Shown one piece after another: positions 11,652 through 20,020 of a stretch of 64,000 nt of DNA. The stretch covers positions 80,115-144,114 of the forward strand of contig JAKOMT010000005.1 in assembly GCA_022241475.1 (NCBI GenBank), read 5' to 3'. The notes beneath the pieces were generated by a model that was given only the letters and a program-made list of their open reading frames with translations, did not search any database and had not been told where the DNA came from. This DNA is from Microvirga sp. GTDB lineage: Bacteria > Pseudomonadota > Alphaproteobacteria > Rhizobiales > Beijerinckiaceae. The position numbers and the translations under genes are program-made. Numbering within the stretch: the first letter of the stretch is position 1; every line of letters starts with the position of its first letter.

Positions 11652-13049
11652 ATGCTCGCGCCCCGACCATCCACGTTGGAAGGCGGTCCCCGTTTCGCCC
11701 AAGCGGATCGGGAGGCCTGCGCGCGGCTGCCCTTGCGCGTCAACGAGGTGCTCCTCGCGCTCAGTCGCGCGCTTGACGTCACCGAGGGCCAGCCTGCCGG
11801 ACATGCGTTGCGCTGCGGCCTGATCAGCCACGAGCTGGGCCGCGCGCTCGGCTACCGCGAGCCGGCGCTGAGCGAGTTGTTCCACGCGGTGCTGTTGAAG
11901 GATCTCGGCTGTTCGAGCAACGCCGCCCGCATCTGCGCGCTCTATCTGACGGACGACCTCAGCTTCAAGCGCGACTTCAAGGTCGTCGGCGACAGCCTGC
12001 CGCAGGCGTTGCGTTTCGTTCTCAATCATACCGGCCTTCAATCCGGCCTCGCGGAGCGCTTTCGGGCGCTGATCCAGGTCGTCGGCTCCGGCGGGCGCAT
12101 AGCCCACGAGCTCATTGAGACGCGCTGCCAGCGTGGCGCGGCGATCGCGCTGCGGATGGGGTTCTCGCAAGCCGTCGCGGAGGGCGTGCGCGACCTCGAC
12201 GAGCATTGGGACGGCTCCGGCCGGCCGGCGGGACTGGCCGGCGAGGCGATTTCTCCCTTCGCCCGCATCGCGCTCGCGGCGCAGGTGGCGGACGTGTTCT
12301 TCACGAGCGGCGGCCCGGACGCCGCGATCCGGGAACTGCGCGCCCGTCGCGGGACGTGGTTCGAGCCCAAAGTCGTCGACGCGCTCTGCGATCTGTCCGG
12401 CCCGGGCTTTTGGGCCTCCGTCTCGGCGGCGCCGACCGATGAGGGGGCGCTGCGTTCGCCAGCGTTTCAGGCCGCCGCGATCGACGCCGACGTCAATGTC
12501 GACGACATCGCGACGGGTTTCGCGGAAGTCGTCGACGCCAAGAGCCCCTTTACCGCCGGTCACAGCGCCCGGGTCGCCCTCTACGCGGACCTGATCGCGG
12601 TGGAACTGGGCCTCGACGCCGGCCGCCGAGCCGTGCTCGGTCGTGGCGCGCTGCTGCATGACATCGGCAAGCTCGGGGTGTCGAACCAGGTTCTCGACAA
12701 GCCGGGCAAGCTCGACGAGGCCGAATGGCGCGCCATCCGCGCGCATCCGGTCGATGGCTGCGCGATCCTCGGAGCGGTCGATTCCTTCGCGTACCTCGCC
12801 CGCCTCGCGGAGGCGCATCACGAACGTCTCGACGGCAAGGGGTACCCTCACGGGCTCGGCGAGGCCGCTCTGGATCTGGAGACCCGGATCGTGACGACGG
12901 CGGATGTGTTCGACGCGCTCACCGCCGACCGGCCTTACCGCGCCGCGATGTCGTTCGGGGAGGCGCTCGGGGTCATGCGCCGGGACATCGGGACGGCGTT
13001 CGATCCGGATTGCTTCAACGCGCTGCAGCGGGTCTCCGCCAACATCTAG
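11652..13049 (+). CDS. tandem HD-domain / HD-GYP protein
   Basis: A 465-residue protein with two HD-type phosphohydrolase domains. HD-GYP domains hydrolyse cyclic di-GMP. The C-terminal copy is intact: HDIGKLGV at residues 336-343, the HHERLDGKGYP signature at about 389-399, and TADVFDALTADRPYR after it. The N-terminal copy keeps the fold-like spacing but is degraded: the expected HD is KD (LLKDLGC, residues 81-87) and the GYP motif reads DGSGRPAGL near residue 191. It is therefore likely regulatory, with only the second domain active. There is no receiver or GGDEF domain and no membrane span. It lies upstream of aroK, separated by 74 bp. Confidence 0.88.
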   Translation: MLAPRPSTLEGGPRFAQADREACARLPLRVNEVLLALSRALDVTEGQPAGHALRCGLISHELGRALGYREPALSELFHAVLLKDLGCSSNAARICALYLTDDLSFKRDFKVVGDSLPQALRFVLNHTGLQSGLAERFRALIQVVGSGGRIAHELIETRCQRGAAIALRMGFSQAVAEGVRDLDEHWDGSGRPAGLAGEAISPFARIALAAQVADVFFTSGGPDAAIRELRARRGTWFEPKVVDALCDLSGPGFWASVSAAPTDEGALRSPAFQAAAIDADVNVDDIATGFAEVVDAKSPFTAGHSARVALYADLIAVELGLDAGRRAVLGRGALLHDIGKLGVSNQVLDKPGKLDEAEWRAIRAHPVDGCAILGAVDSFAYLARLAEAHHERLDGKGYPHGLGEAALDLETRIVTTADVFDALTADRPYRAAMSFGEALGVMRRDIGTAFDPDCFNALQRVSANI

Positions 13050-13123
13050 ACCCCCGGCATCCGACGCCTCGCCCCGCGCGGTCGATGACAGGCGCGCGCG
13101 GCGGTGCTAGGGAGACAGCCGAG

Positions 13124-13768
13124 ATGACCGAGCCTGCTCCAAACAGCCGCAAGCCGTCCGGTTCCGCCGGACCGGACGCCGCCTTCGAGACGACCGAGGG
13201 GCGCGTCAAGCGCGCGCTCGGGCGCCGCTGCGTCGTGCTGGTCGGCCTGATGGGCGCGGGCAAGAGCACGGTCGGCCGGCGCCTCGCCGCGCGGCTCGGG
13301 ATGCGTTTCCGCGACGCCGACGACGAAATCGAGATCGCGGCGGGCATGACCATCCCCGACATTTTCTCGACTTACGGCGAGGCCTATTTCCGGGACGGGG
13401 AACGCCGGGTCATCGATCGCATCCTGCGCGACGAGCCGATCGTGCTCGCGACGGGCGGCGGGGCCTATATGGACGAGGTCACGCGCGCGGCGATCGCGGA
13501 ATGCGGCGTCTCGGTCTGGCTGCGCGCCGATCTCGAGACGCTGATGCGCCGCGTGCGCAAGCGCTCGAACCGGCCCCTGCTGCAAAACCCCGATCCCGAG
13601 GGCACCATGCGCGGCCTGATGGAGCGCCGGTATCCCGTCTATGGGCTGGCCGACGTCACGGTCGAGTCCCGCGAGGGGCCGCACGACCAGGTGGTCGACG
13701 CCATCGTCGAGGCGCTCGACAGGCATCTATCCGGCGCGAGCGCCGCGAACGAGGAGACCGGCCCGTGA
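13124..13768 (+). CDS. aroK: shikimate kinase
   Basis: Phosphorylates shikimate at the 3-hydroxyl with ATP in chorismate synthesis. The 214-residue product has the Walker A loop GLMGAGKSTVGRRLA (about residue 44), the shikimate-binding FRDADDEIE, FRDGERRVI and ATGGGAY, and the lid RSNRPLLQNPD. The first 35 residues are a polar extension common in alphaproteobacterial AroK. Start: GGGAG at 13110-13114 is nine bases before ATG 13124; ATG 13085 in the same frame is possible but has a poorer site. Its stop overlaps the aroB GTG start by four bases, so aroK and aroB are coupled. Confidence 0.95.
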   Translation: MTEPAPNSRKPSGSAGPDAAFETTEGRVKRALGRRCVVLVGLMGAGKSTVGRRLAARLGMRFRDADDEIEIAAGMTIPDIFSTYGEAYFRDGERRVIDRILRDEPIVLATGGGAYMDEVTRAAIAECGVSVWLRADLETLMRRVRKRSNRPLLQNPDPEGTMRGLMERRYPVYGLADVTVESREGPHDQVVDAIVEALDRHLSGASAANEETGP

Positions 13769-14892
13769 CCATCGCGACGAGCGACGCGCAGATCGTAAAC
13801 GTGGCTCTCGGGGAGCGCGCGTACGATATCGTCATCGGGCGCGGGGGCATCGACGAGGCGGGCGCGCGCGTCGGCGCATTGGGCGCCCGCGCCGCGGCGA
13901 TCGTCACCGACGACACGGTCGGCGCGCTGTACGGCGAACGCCTCGCGGCCGGGCTGTCGCGTGCGGGTCTGCGCGTCGAGCGCATCTCCATCCCGCCGGG
14001 TGAGGGCTCCAAGAGCTATGCGACGCTCGCGCGCGTCTGTGACGGAATTCTCGCCGCCCGCATCGAACGCGGCGATCTGGTCGTCGCGCTCGGCGGCGGC
14101 GTCGTCGGCGATCTCGCGGGTTTCGCCGCCGCCATCGTCCGGCGCGGCGTCCGCTTCGTGCAGGCTCCGACGACGCTCCTCGCGCAGGTCGATTCCTCCG
14201 TCGGCGGCAAGACGGGTATCAATTCCGTCCACGGCAAGAACCTCGTCGGCGCCTTCCACCAGCCGGAGCTGGTCCTCGCCGACACGGCGCTCCTCGACAC
14301 GCTGCCGGCGCGCGAGTTCCGCGCGGGCTGGGCCGAGACCGTGAAATACGGGCTCATCGACGATCCCGCCTTCTTCGCCTGGTGCGACGTCAACTGGCGC
14401 GCCGTGTTCGAAGGCGGTCCGGAGCGCGACCACGCCGTCGCCGTATCCTGCCGCGCGAAGGCGGCGATCGTGGCGCGCGACGAGCGCGAGACGGGCGATC
14501 GGGCCCTGCTCAATCTCGGCCACACCTTCGGCCACGCGCTCGAACGCGTCGTGGGCTACGATCCCTCCCGCCTGATTCACGGCGAGGCCGTGGCGATCGG
14601 CATGGCGCAGGCCTTTCGCTTCTCAGCCGCGCAGGGGCTGTGCCCGCAGGCGGACGCCGACGCCGTCGAGACGCATCTGAGGAGCGTCGGGCTGCCGACG
14701 CGGCTCGCGGAGATTCCCGGCGGCTACGGAAGCGTCGAAGCGCTCGTCGACGCGATGGCGCAGGACAAGAAGGTCGTGGCGGGCGCGCTGACGTTCATCC
14801 TCGCGCGCGGCGTCGGTCGAAGCTACATCGCGAAGAGCGTGCCGGTGGACGAGATCCGCGCGTTCCTCGTCGCAGAATCCGTCAAGGACTGA
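13765..14892 (+). CDS. aroB: 3-dehydroquinate synthase
   Basis: AroB converts DAHP to 3-dehydroquinate with NAD and a divalent metal, the second shikimate-pathway step. The 375-residue protein shows PPGEGSKSY, the NAD-binding LGGGVVGDLAGFAA, RFVQAPTTLLAQVDSSVGGKTGIN with the metal and substrate ligands, LVGAFHQPELV, and the second metal cluster in LNLGHTFGHALE and LIHGEAVAIGMA. The start is a GTG overlapping the aroK stop (GTGA). The gene for a CBS protein starts four bases after its stop, so three genes probably share a transcript, an arrangement common in alphaproteobacteria. Confidence 0.97.
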   Translation: MTIATSDAQIVNVALGERAYDIVIGRGGIDEAGARVGALGARAAAIVTDDTVGALYGERLAAGLSRAGLRVERISIPPGEGSKSYATLARVCDGILAARIERGDLVVALGGGVVGDLAGFAAAIVRRGVRFVQAPTTLLAQVDSSVGGKTGINSVHGKNLVGAFHQPELVLADTALLDTLPAREFRAGWAETVKYGLIDDPAFFAWCDVNWRAVFEGGPERDHAVAVSCRAKAAIVARDERETGDRALLNLGHTFGHALERVVGYDPSRLIHGEAVAIGMAQAFRFSAAQGLCPQADADAVETHLRSVGLPTRLAEIPGGYGSVEALVDAMAQDKKVVAGALTFILARGVGRSYIAKSVPVDEIRAFLVAESVKD

Positions 14893-14896
14893 GCCC

Positions 14897-16186
14897 ATGG
14901 AGAATATCTGGATCCCGCTCGTTGCGGTCGCGTGCTGTCTCCTGTCGTCGGCGTTCTTCTCCGGCAGCGAGACCGCGCTCACGGCGTCCTCCAGAGCGAG
15001 GATGCTGAGCCTCCAGAACGGCGGGGATCACCGGGCGGCGATCGTCAATCGCATGCTGACGATGCGGGAGCGGCTGATCGGCGGCATCCTGATCGGCAAC
15101 AACATCGTCAATACGCTCGCCGCGTCGCTGACGACGGGAGTGCTTCTTTCGATCTTCGGCGAGGTGGGCATCGTCTACGCCACGATCGTCGTATCGGCCG
15201 TGGTCATCGTCTTCTCGGAGATCCTGCCCAAGACCATCGCGATCAACAATCCGGACCGTTTCGCGCTCGTCGTCGCCAAGCCGATCTCGTGGATCGTCTT
15301 CGTCTTCGGCCCGTTGACGATGGCGATCGAGGCCTTCATCCGATGGCTCCTGCGTATGCTCGGCTTCGAACTGGGGTCGCTCAGCAATGTTCTCTCGGCC
15401 ACCGAGGAATTGCGCGGACAGGTCGATCTGCTCCACAAGGAGGGCGGCGTCGGAAAACACGACCGGGACATGCTCGGCGGTCTGCTCGACCTCAATGATC
15501 TCGCCGTCGCCGACATCATGATCCATCGCACGAAGATGCGCGTGATCAACGCCGACCTGCCCCCGTCCGAAATCGTGCGCGAGGTGCTCGCCTCGCCCTT
15601 TACGCGGATGCCGCTGTGGCGGGAGAAGCATGAAAACATCGTCGGCGTGCTGCACGCCAAGGACCTTCTGCGCGCGCTCGACGCCGCCGGCGGCGAGGCG
15701 GACAAGCTGAAGATCGATCAGATCGCGGCCGAGCCGTGGTTCGTGCCCGACATGACGGGCCTGCGCGAGCAGCTGCGCGCCTTCCTACACAAAAAGACGC
15801 ACTTCGCGCTCGTTGTCGACGAATACGGCGAAGTGCAGGGGCTCGTGACCCTCGAGGACATCCTCGAGGAGATCGTCGGCGACATCAAGGACGAGCACGA
15901 TCTCGCCGTGCAGGGATTGCGCGTCCAGCCCGACGGCTCCGTCACCGTCGAAGGCTCGGTGCCGATCCGCGACCTGAACCGCGTGATGGACTGGAAACTG
16001 CCCGACGAGGAGGCGACGACGATCGCCGGGCTCGTGATCCACGAGGCGCAGCTCATCCCGGATCCCGGTCAGGCCTTCACCTTCCACGGCTTCCGCTTCC
16101 AGGTGCTGCGCAAGGCGCGAAACCGCATCACCTCGCTGCGCATCACGCCGCTTTCGGCGCTCGCGCCGCGCACACCGGTGGAGTGA
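14897..16186 (+). CDS. CNNM/CorC-type membrane protein with CBS domains (HlyC/CorC family)
   Basis: A 429-residue membrane protein of the DUF21/CNNM family (often annotated hemolysin-related, YfjD/YtfL-like), thought to take part in divalent-cation export or homeostasis. The DUF21 part (residues 1-190) has a first helix followed by FFSGSETALTASSRARM, the IGNNIVNTLAAS helix, and VIVFSEILPKTIAIN. Two CBS domains follow (VADIMIHRTKM near 205; VDEYGEVQGLVTLEDILEEI near 310), then a C-terminal CorC/HlyC transporter-associated domain (VEGSVPIRDLNRVMDW). It starts four bases after aroB. Haemolytic activity should not be assumed from the family name. Confidence 0.9.
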   Translation: MENIWIPLVAVACCLLSSAFFSGSETALTASSRARMLSLQNGGDHRAAIVNRMLTMRERLIGGILIGNNIVNTLAASLTTGVLLSIFGEVGIVYATIVVSAVVIVFSEILPKTIAINNPDRFALVVAKPISWIVFVFGPLTMAIEAFIRWLLRMLGFELGSLSNVLSATEELRGQVDLLHKEGGVGKHDRDMLGGLLDLNDLAVADIMIHRTKMRVINADLPPSEIVREVLASPFTRMPLWREKHENIVGVLHAKDLLRALDAAGGEADKLKIDQIAAEPWFVPDMTGLREQLRAFLHKKTHFALVVDEYGEVQGLVTLEDILEEIVGDIKDEHDLAVQGLRVQPDGSVTVEGSVPIRDLNRVMDWKLPDEEATTIAGLVIHEAQLIPDPGQAFTFHGFRFQVLRKARNRITSLRITPLSALAPRTPVE

Positions 16187-16193
16187 GCGAGCC

Positions 16194-17354
16194 TCAGGCA
16201 CCGCCCAGCCTGGCGATCGACCGCGCCAGCGCCTGCGCGCGCGGGATGATCGAATCCACCTCCAGATATTCCTCCGGCGAGTGCGCCTTGCCGCCGATCG
16301 GACCGACGGCGCAGATCGTCGGGCAGCCCACGCTCGCGGTGAAGCCCGAATCCGCGCAGCCGCCCGCGAACTGACCGTCGACGGAGACGCCCGCCTCGGC
16401 CATGGCGCGCCGATAGGCGTCGAACAAGGCGCGTGAGCCCTCGTCCGGCACGAGCGGGAGAAACTCCCCCTTGATCGACAGGCGCGCCGTCGCGCCCGGC
16501 GTCGACGTCCCGTCGACGATCGTCGCGATGCGCGCCATGGCCGCCTCGCGCTGGTCCGGCGTCACGTAGCGCAGGTCGATTTCAGCTTCGGCCAGAGGGG
16601 CGATCGTGTTGACCGACTGCCCCCCTCCGATCAGCCCGACATTCACGCTCACACCGGCCGCGAGATCGGTAAGCCCGTGGAGCGCGACGATCTTGTGCGC
16701 CAGCTCGCCGATGGCGGATACGCCCTCCGCGAAGTTGCCGCCTGAATGCGCCGCCTTGCCGAACACCTCGAGACGCATGAAGACGCCGCCCTTGCGCCCC
16801 GTCACGACGTCGCCGTTCGGCCGGCCGGGCTCGGAATTGAATACTGCCCTCGCGCCCCGCGCGGTCTCCTCGATCAGCGGACGGCAAGCGGGGGACCCGA
16901 TCTCCTCGTCGCTCGTCATCAGGGCGACGAGGGGCGCCGGCGCGCCGCCGAACCGATGGAAGGCGACGAGAACGAAGGCGTTGATCACCAGCCCGCCCTT
17001 CATGTCGCAGACGCCCGGACCGTAAGCGCGGCCGTCGCGGATCGTGAACGGCCGGCGCCCGGCCTCGCCCTTGGGGAAGACGGTGTCGCGGTGGCCGAGC
17101 AGCACGATCGGACGGTTGGCGCCGCCCGGACCCTGCGCCACCGCGCGGACGGCGTCGCCGTAATCGGCGTTGGCGATGGTTTCGACGGGGACGCCGTGCT
17201 CGGCGAAGAAGCGCGCGAAACGCTCGCCGACGGCGTCGACGCCCGCCTTGTCGTAAGATCCGGAATCGATGTTCACGACCTCCTCGAGCAGCGCGAGCAT
17301 GTCGGGGCGGCGCTCGTCGAGCCAGGCGAGGATAGCGGTCAGGGGTTCGGTCAA
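16194..17354 (-). CDS. M20 family metallopeptidase, carboxypeptidase G2-like
   Basis: A 386-residue zinc peptidase of family M20 (CPG2/ArgE type), which typically removes an acyl or amino-acid group from small substrates. Ligands are visible: GHRDTVF (His, Asp), GVCDMKGG (bridging Asp), the SDEEIGS general base and Glu ligand, EPGRPNG, the dimerisation domain with KAAHSG, and the last ligand His in KAHSPEE. No export signal is present, so it acts in the cytoplasm. It is the last gene of the run dctP-dctQ-dctM-marR-M20 on the minus strand, with about 130 bp between it and the regulator gene, so it may process what the TRAP system imports. The substrate is unknown. Confidence 0.88.
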   Translation of the reverse strand: MTEPLTAILAWLDERRPDMLALLEEVVNIDSGSYDKAGVDAVGERFARFFAEHGVPVETIANADYGDAVRAVAQGPGGANRPIVLLGHRDTVFPKGEAGRRPFTIRDGRAYGPGVCDMKGGLVINAFVLVAFHRFGGAPAPLVALMTSDEEIGSPACRPLIEETARGARAVFNSEPGRPNGDVVTGRKGGVFMRLEVFGKAAHSGGNFAEGVSAIGELAHKIVALHGLTDLAAGVSVNVGLIGGGQSVNTIAPLAEAEIDLRYVTPDQREAAMARIATIVDGTSTPGATARLSIKGEFLPLVPDEGSRALFDAYRRAMAEAGVSVDGQFAGGCADSGFTASVGCPTICAVGPIGGKAHSPEEYLEVDSIIPRAQALARSIARLGGA

Positions 17355-17485
17355 GGCGCGCGTTCTCCGGTTGGGACGCGCGAAAGGCTAGACTGCGCGC
17401 AGCGCGCGCGACAGGCGAAAAAGCTCACGCGGGAAGCGCGCCTCCAGAGCGGCGCGCCTCCCGGGCGGCGGCCCGACGCGAGCCC

Positions 17486-18016
17486 TCAGAGCGAGGCTGC
17501 TGCCCGGGCGGCCTGGTCGTAATGGCCCGAGAGCGCGCGCATCATCGCCGCGATCTCGGACAACTGATCCTTGTCGACATTGGTCGAGGCGAGCGGCTTC
17601 ACGAGCAGGGTGTTGCGGATCTCACCGTATTTGGTGCAGATCTCGCGGCCCTTATCGGTGATGACCACCGTCTTTTCCTTGCCGAGGCGACCCGACGCGA
17701 CGAGACCCGCCCCTTCGAGCTTCTTCACCCCGTAGCTGACGAGGTGCGTCTCCTCGATGCTGAGCACGAGACAGATGTCCGCCAGCCGCTTGGCGCGGCC
17801 GCGGTGGTTGACCGTGTGCAGAATGAGCACGTCGAGCGGAGAGAGGTCGCTGACCCCGGCCGCGCTGATGCATCGCAACATCCAGCGGTGGAAGGCGTGG
17901 CTGGCGAGGATCAGGCCGAACTCGAATTCGGAGAGGGCCGGGAAGGCCCCCTCCGCGAGATGAGCCGAGGACACGATCGGTCCGATTCCGGCGGGGTTCA
18001 GGCTCTTCGCGCTCAT
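17486..18016 (-). CDS. MarR-like winged-helix regulator
   Basis: A 176-residue winged-helix DNA-binding protein of the MarR superfamily. The helix-turn-helix core covers about residues 55-115 (SPLDVLILHTVNHRGRAKRL then SIEETHLVSYGVKKLEGAGL), with the wing GRLGKEKTVVITDKGRE and an alpha-helical dimerisation C-terminus. ATG 18016 is chosen because it shares one base with the dctM stop (TAATG), a clear case of coupled translation; the frame is open further upstream inside dctM. Sitting inside the TRAP operon, it is probably an autoregulator of it; a dyad upstream of dctP is a candidate target. Confidence 0.85.
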   Translation of the reverse strand: MSAKSLNPAGIGPIVSSAHLAEGAFPALSEFEFGLILASHAFHRWMLRCISAAGVSDLSPLDVLILHTVNHRGRAKRLADICLVLSIEETHLVSYGVKKLEGAGLVASGRLGKEKTVVITDKGREICTKYGEIRNTLLVKPLASTNVDKDQLSEIAAMMRALSGHYDQAARAAASL

Positions 18017-19320
18017 TATGACTCCAGCATCGTGCGGGGTAGCCATAGGGCGATATCCGGAAACATCGCCAACAGCAACGCCGCCAAGCACATCAAAAGG
18101 AAGAACGGGAGTGCGTACCATCCCAATGTGAAGATATTACGCCCGGTCAACGATTGAAGCACATACAAATTGAAGCCGACGGGCGGTGTAATCTGCGCCA
18201 TTTCCACGACGAGAACGATGTAGATGCCGAACCAGATCAGGTCGAAACCGGCCGCCGTGACGAGAGGCAGGATGATCGACGTGGTCAGGACGACCATCGA
18301 GATGCCGTCGAGGAAGCAGCCCATGATGATGAAGAACACCGTCAGGACGAGCAGCAGCATGGCCTGGCTTAGGCCGAAACTGCCGATCCACTCGGCGATC
18401 ACGCGCGGAATGCCCGTGAAGCCCATCGCCGTCGTGAGGAACGCCGCGCCCGCCAGAATGAAGATGATCATGCAGCTCGTCTTCGTCGACGCCACCAGCG
18501 CGTCGCGCAGGTTCGGGAGGTTGAGCGTCCCGGTGCGCCAGGCGATGAACAGCGACAGGAAGACGCCGACGACGGCCGCCTCGGTCGGCGACGCGATGCC
18601 GGTGTAGATCGAACCGATTACGCCGAAGATCAGAAGCAGGATCGGCATCAGACGACGAAGCGCCTTCACGCGATCGATGAACGGCATCGGCGCGTCGGGA
18701 GGCGGCATCTTCGACTTGTTGAGCAGCGCCCAGATGATCACGAAGGCCATGAACATGGCGGTGAGCATCAGCCCGGGCACGACGCCCGCGATGAACAGGC
18801 GGGCGACCGACAGTTCCGTCGCCGAGGCGTAGACGATCAGGATGATCGAGGGCGGAATCATCAGGCCGATCGTTCCCGACCCCGCCAGCGTTCCCGTCGA
18901 CAGCGCGTCGGAATAGCCGCGCTTCTTGAGCTCGCCGAGCGAAATGCGGCCGATCGTGGCGCACGTCGCCGCGGACGATCCGGAAACCGCCGCGAAGACC
19001 GTGCTGCCCACGATGTTGACGTGCAGGAGACGGCCCGGCAGGCGCGACAGCCACGGCGCGAGCCCGTCGAACATGTCCTGGGAGAGGCGCGTCCGGAAGA
19101 GGATGTCGCCCATCAGGATGAACATCGGAAGGGCCGTGAGGTCCCACGATTTCGAACCTTGCCAGACCGACGTCGCGAGGATTGTTCCCGGAGGAATCGG
19201 AAGCTGGATCACCAGCGCGACGAAGCCGAGCGTCGCGAGCGCGACGCCGATCCAGACGCCGAGGCCGATGATCAGAAAAAGCAGTCCGATGAGCGCGAAG
19301 CTGAGAGGAAGCATATCCAT
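18016..19320 (-). CDS. dctM: TRAP transporter large permease (DctM)
   Basis: A 434-residue membrane protein with about 12-13 helices, the ion-coupled translocation subunit of a tripartite ATP-independent periplasmic (TRAP) transporter. Family marks are MFILMGDILFRT near residue 65, AAVSGSSAATCATIGRIS near 113, GTLAGSGTIGLMIPPSIILI near 145, ASPTEAAVVGVF and MGCFLDGISMVVLT later. Its start is three bases after the dctQ stop and its stop overlaps the marR-type gene start by one base, so the operon is tightly packed. Substrate specificity lies with DctP and cannot be read from this subunit. Confidence 0.95.
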   Translation of the reverse strand: MDMLPLSFALIGLLFLIIGLGVWIGVALATLGFVALVIQLPIPPGTILATSVWQGSKSWDLTALPMFILMGDILFRTRLSQDMFDGLAPWLSRLPGRLLHVNIVGSTVFAAVSGSSAATCATIGRISLGELKKRGYSDALSTGTLAGSGTIGLMIPPSIILIVYASATELSVARLFIAGVVPGLMLTAMFMAFVIIWALLNKSKMPPPDAPMPFIDRVKALRRLMPILLLIFGVIGSIYTGIASPTEAAVVGVFLSLFIAWRTGTLNLPNLRDALVASTKTSCMIIFILAGAAFLTTAMGFTGIPRVIAEWIGSFGLSQAMLLLVLTVFFIIMGCFLDGISMVVLTTSIILPLVTAAGFDLIWFGIYIVLVVEMAQITPPVGFNLYVLQSLTGRNIFTLGWYALPFFLLMCLAALLLAMFPDIALWLPRTMLES

Positions 19321-19323
19321 GGC

Positions 19324-19881
19324 TCAGGCCTCCTTGCCGAGGCTGATCGCCTCTTCCGCCGCCGAAAAGCTCGGGCGGCCGGTGCGCAGGGTGATCAGGA
19401 ATTCGTCGAAGAAGGCCACGGCAAGGAGCGCAGCTCCGACAACCATCGCGCCTTGCGGATAGAAGAGCTGGATCGGCAGCAGGCCCGGCGACAATTCATT
19501 GAAGCGCCAGCTGGCGTAGGCGTACTTACCGAGCTGCCAGGCCGCATAGGAGGACGCGACGCCGCCGAAGAACAACGCGCCGCCCTCGAGCGCCGAGCGC
19601 ACCTTCAGCGGGACGTTGTTGATGAGCATCGTCACGCGGATGTGCACGCCCGATTTGAGGGTGCCCGCGAGGCCCATGAAGCTTGCGGTCGCGAGCAGGT
19701 AGCCCGCCATCTCCGACAAAGAGAGGATGACGAAACCGGTCGGCCTCGCGCCGACGGCCTTCAGGATCGCGTCGAGAAGCCGGCCGCTGACCTGGAGGCC
19801 GACGAGGATCGCGATGAGTGAGAAACAGATGATCGCAACCCAAAGTGCGATCGCATAGCAGGCGTCGAGAGCGCTGCGCAT
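19324..19881 (-). CDS. dctQ: TRAP transporter small permease (DctQ)
   Basis: A 185-residue four-helix membrane protein, the small subunit of the TRAP transporter. Helix 1 (YAIALWVAIICFSLIAILVG), the conserved SEMAGYLLATASFMGLA, the loop LKSGVHIRVTMLINNVP and the last helix YPQGAMVVGAALLAVAFFDE are typical. ATG 19881 is the start where family members begin; the frame extends 82 codons upstream through low-complexity Arg-rich sequence that is really the intercistronic stem-loop region. Three bases separate it from dctM. Confidence 0.93.
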   Translation of the reverse strand: MRSALDACYAIALWVAIICFSLIAILVGLQVSGRLLDAILKAVGARPTGFVILSLSEMAGYLLATASFMGLAGTLKSGVHIRVTMLINNVPLKVRSALEGGALFFGGVASSYAAWQLGKYAYASWRFNELSPGLLPIQLFYPQGAMVVGAALLAVAFFDEFLITLRTGRPSFSAAEEAISLGKEA

Positions 19882-19918
19882 GGCGTTGTTCCGCTGAATG
19901 AGGGGTCCGGATACGGCG

Positions 19919-19956
19919 CGAGCGCGCCCGCAGCATCTGCGCTGCGGGCGCGCTCG
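19919..19956 (-). promoter_or_regulatory. perfect stem-loop between dctP and dctQ
   Basis: A 16-bp perfect inverted repeat (19919-19934 with 19941-19956) with a six-base loop lies about 38 bp before the dctQ start. It lacks a T tract, so it looks like a transcript-stabilising or attenuating hairpin that would raise dctP expression over dctQM, as is common between binding-protein and permease genes. Confidence 0.65.
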
Positions 19957-19973
19957 AACGGGCAGGGAGGGAG

Positions 19974-19997
19974 GGTCCCGTCTCGGGGAGCGGGACC
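19974..19997 (-). promoter_or_regulatory. second stem-loop between dctP and dctQ
   Basis: GGTCCCG (19974-19980) and CGGGACC (19991-19997) form a second, shorter hairpin just downstream of the dctP stop and next to the 16-bp stem-loop. Again there is no T tract. Together the two would slow 3' exonucleases and protect dctP mRNA. Confidence 0.5.
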
Positions 19998-20020
19998 CCG
20001 TCGCCTTGTCCCGGGCCGGC

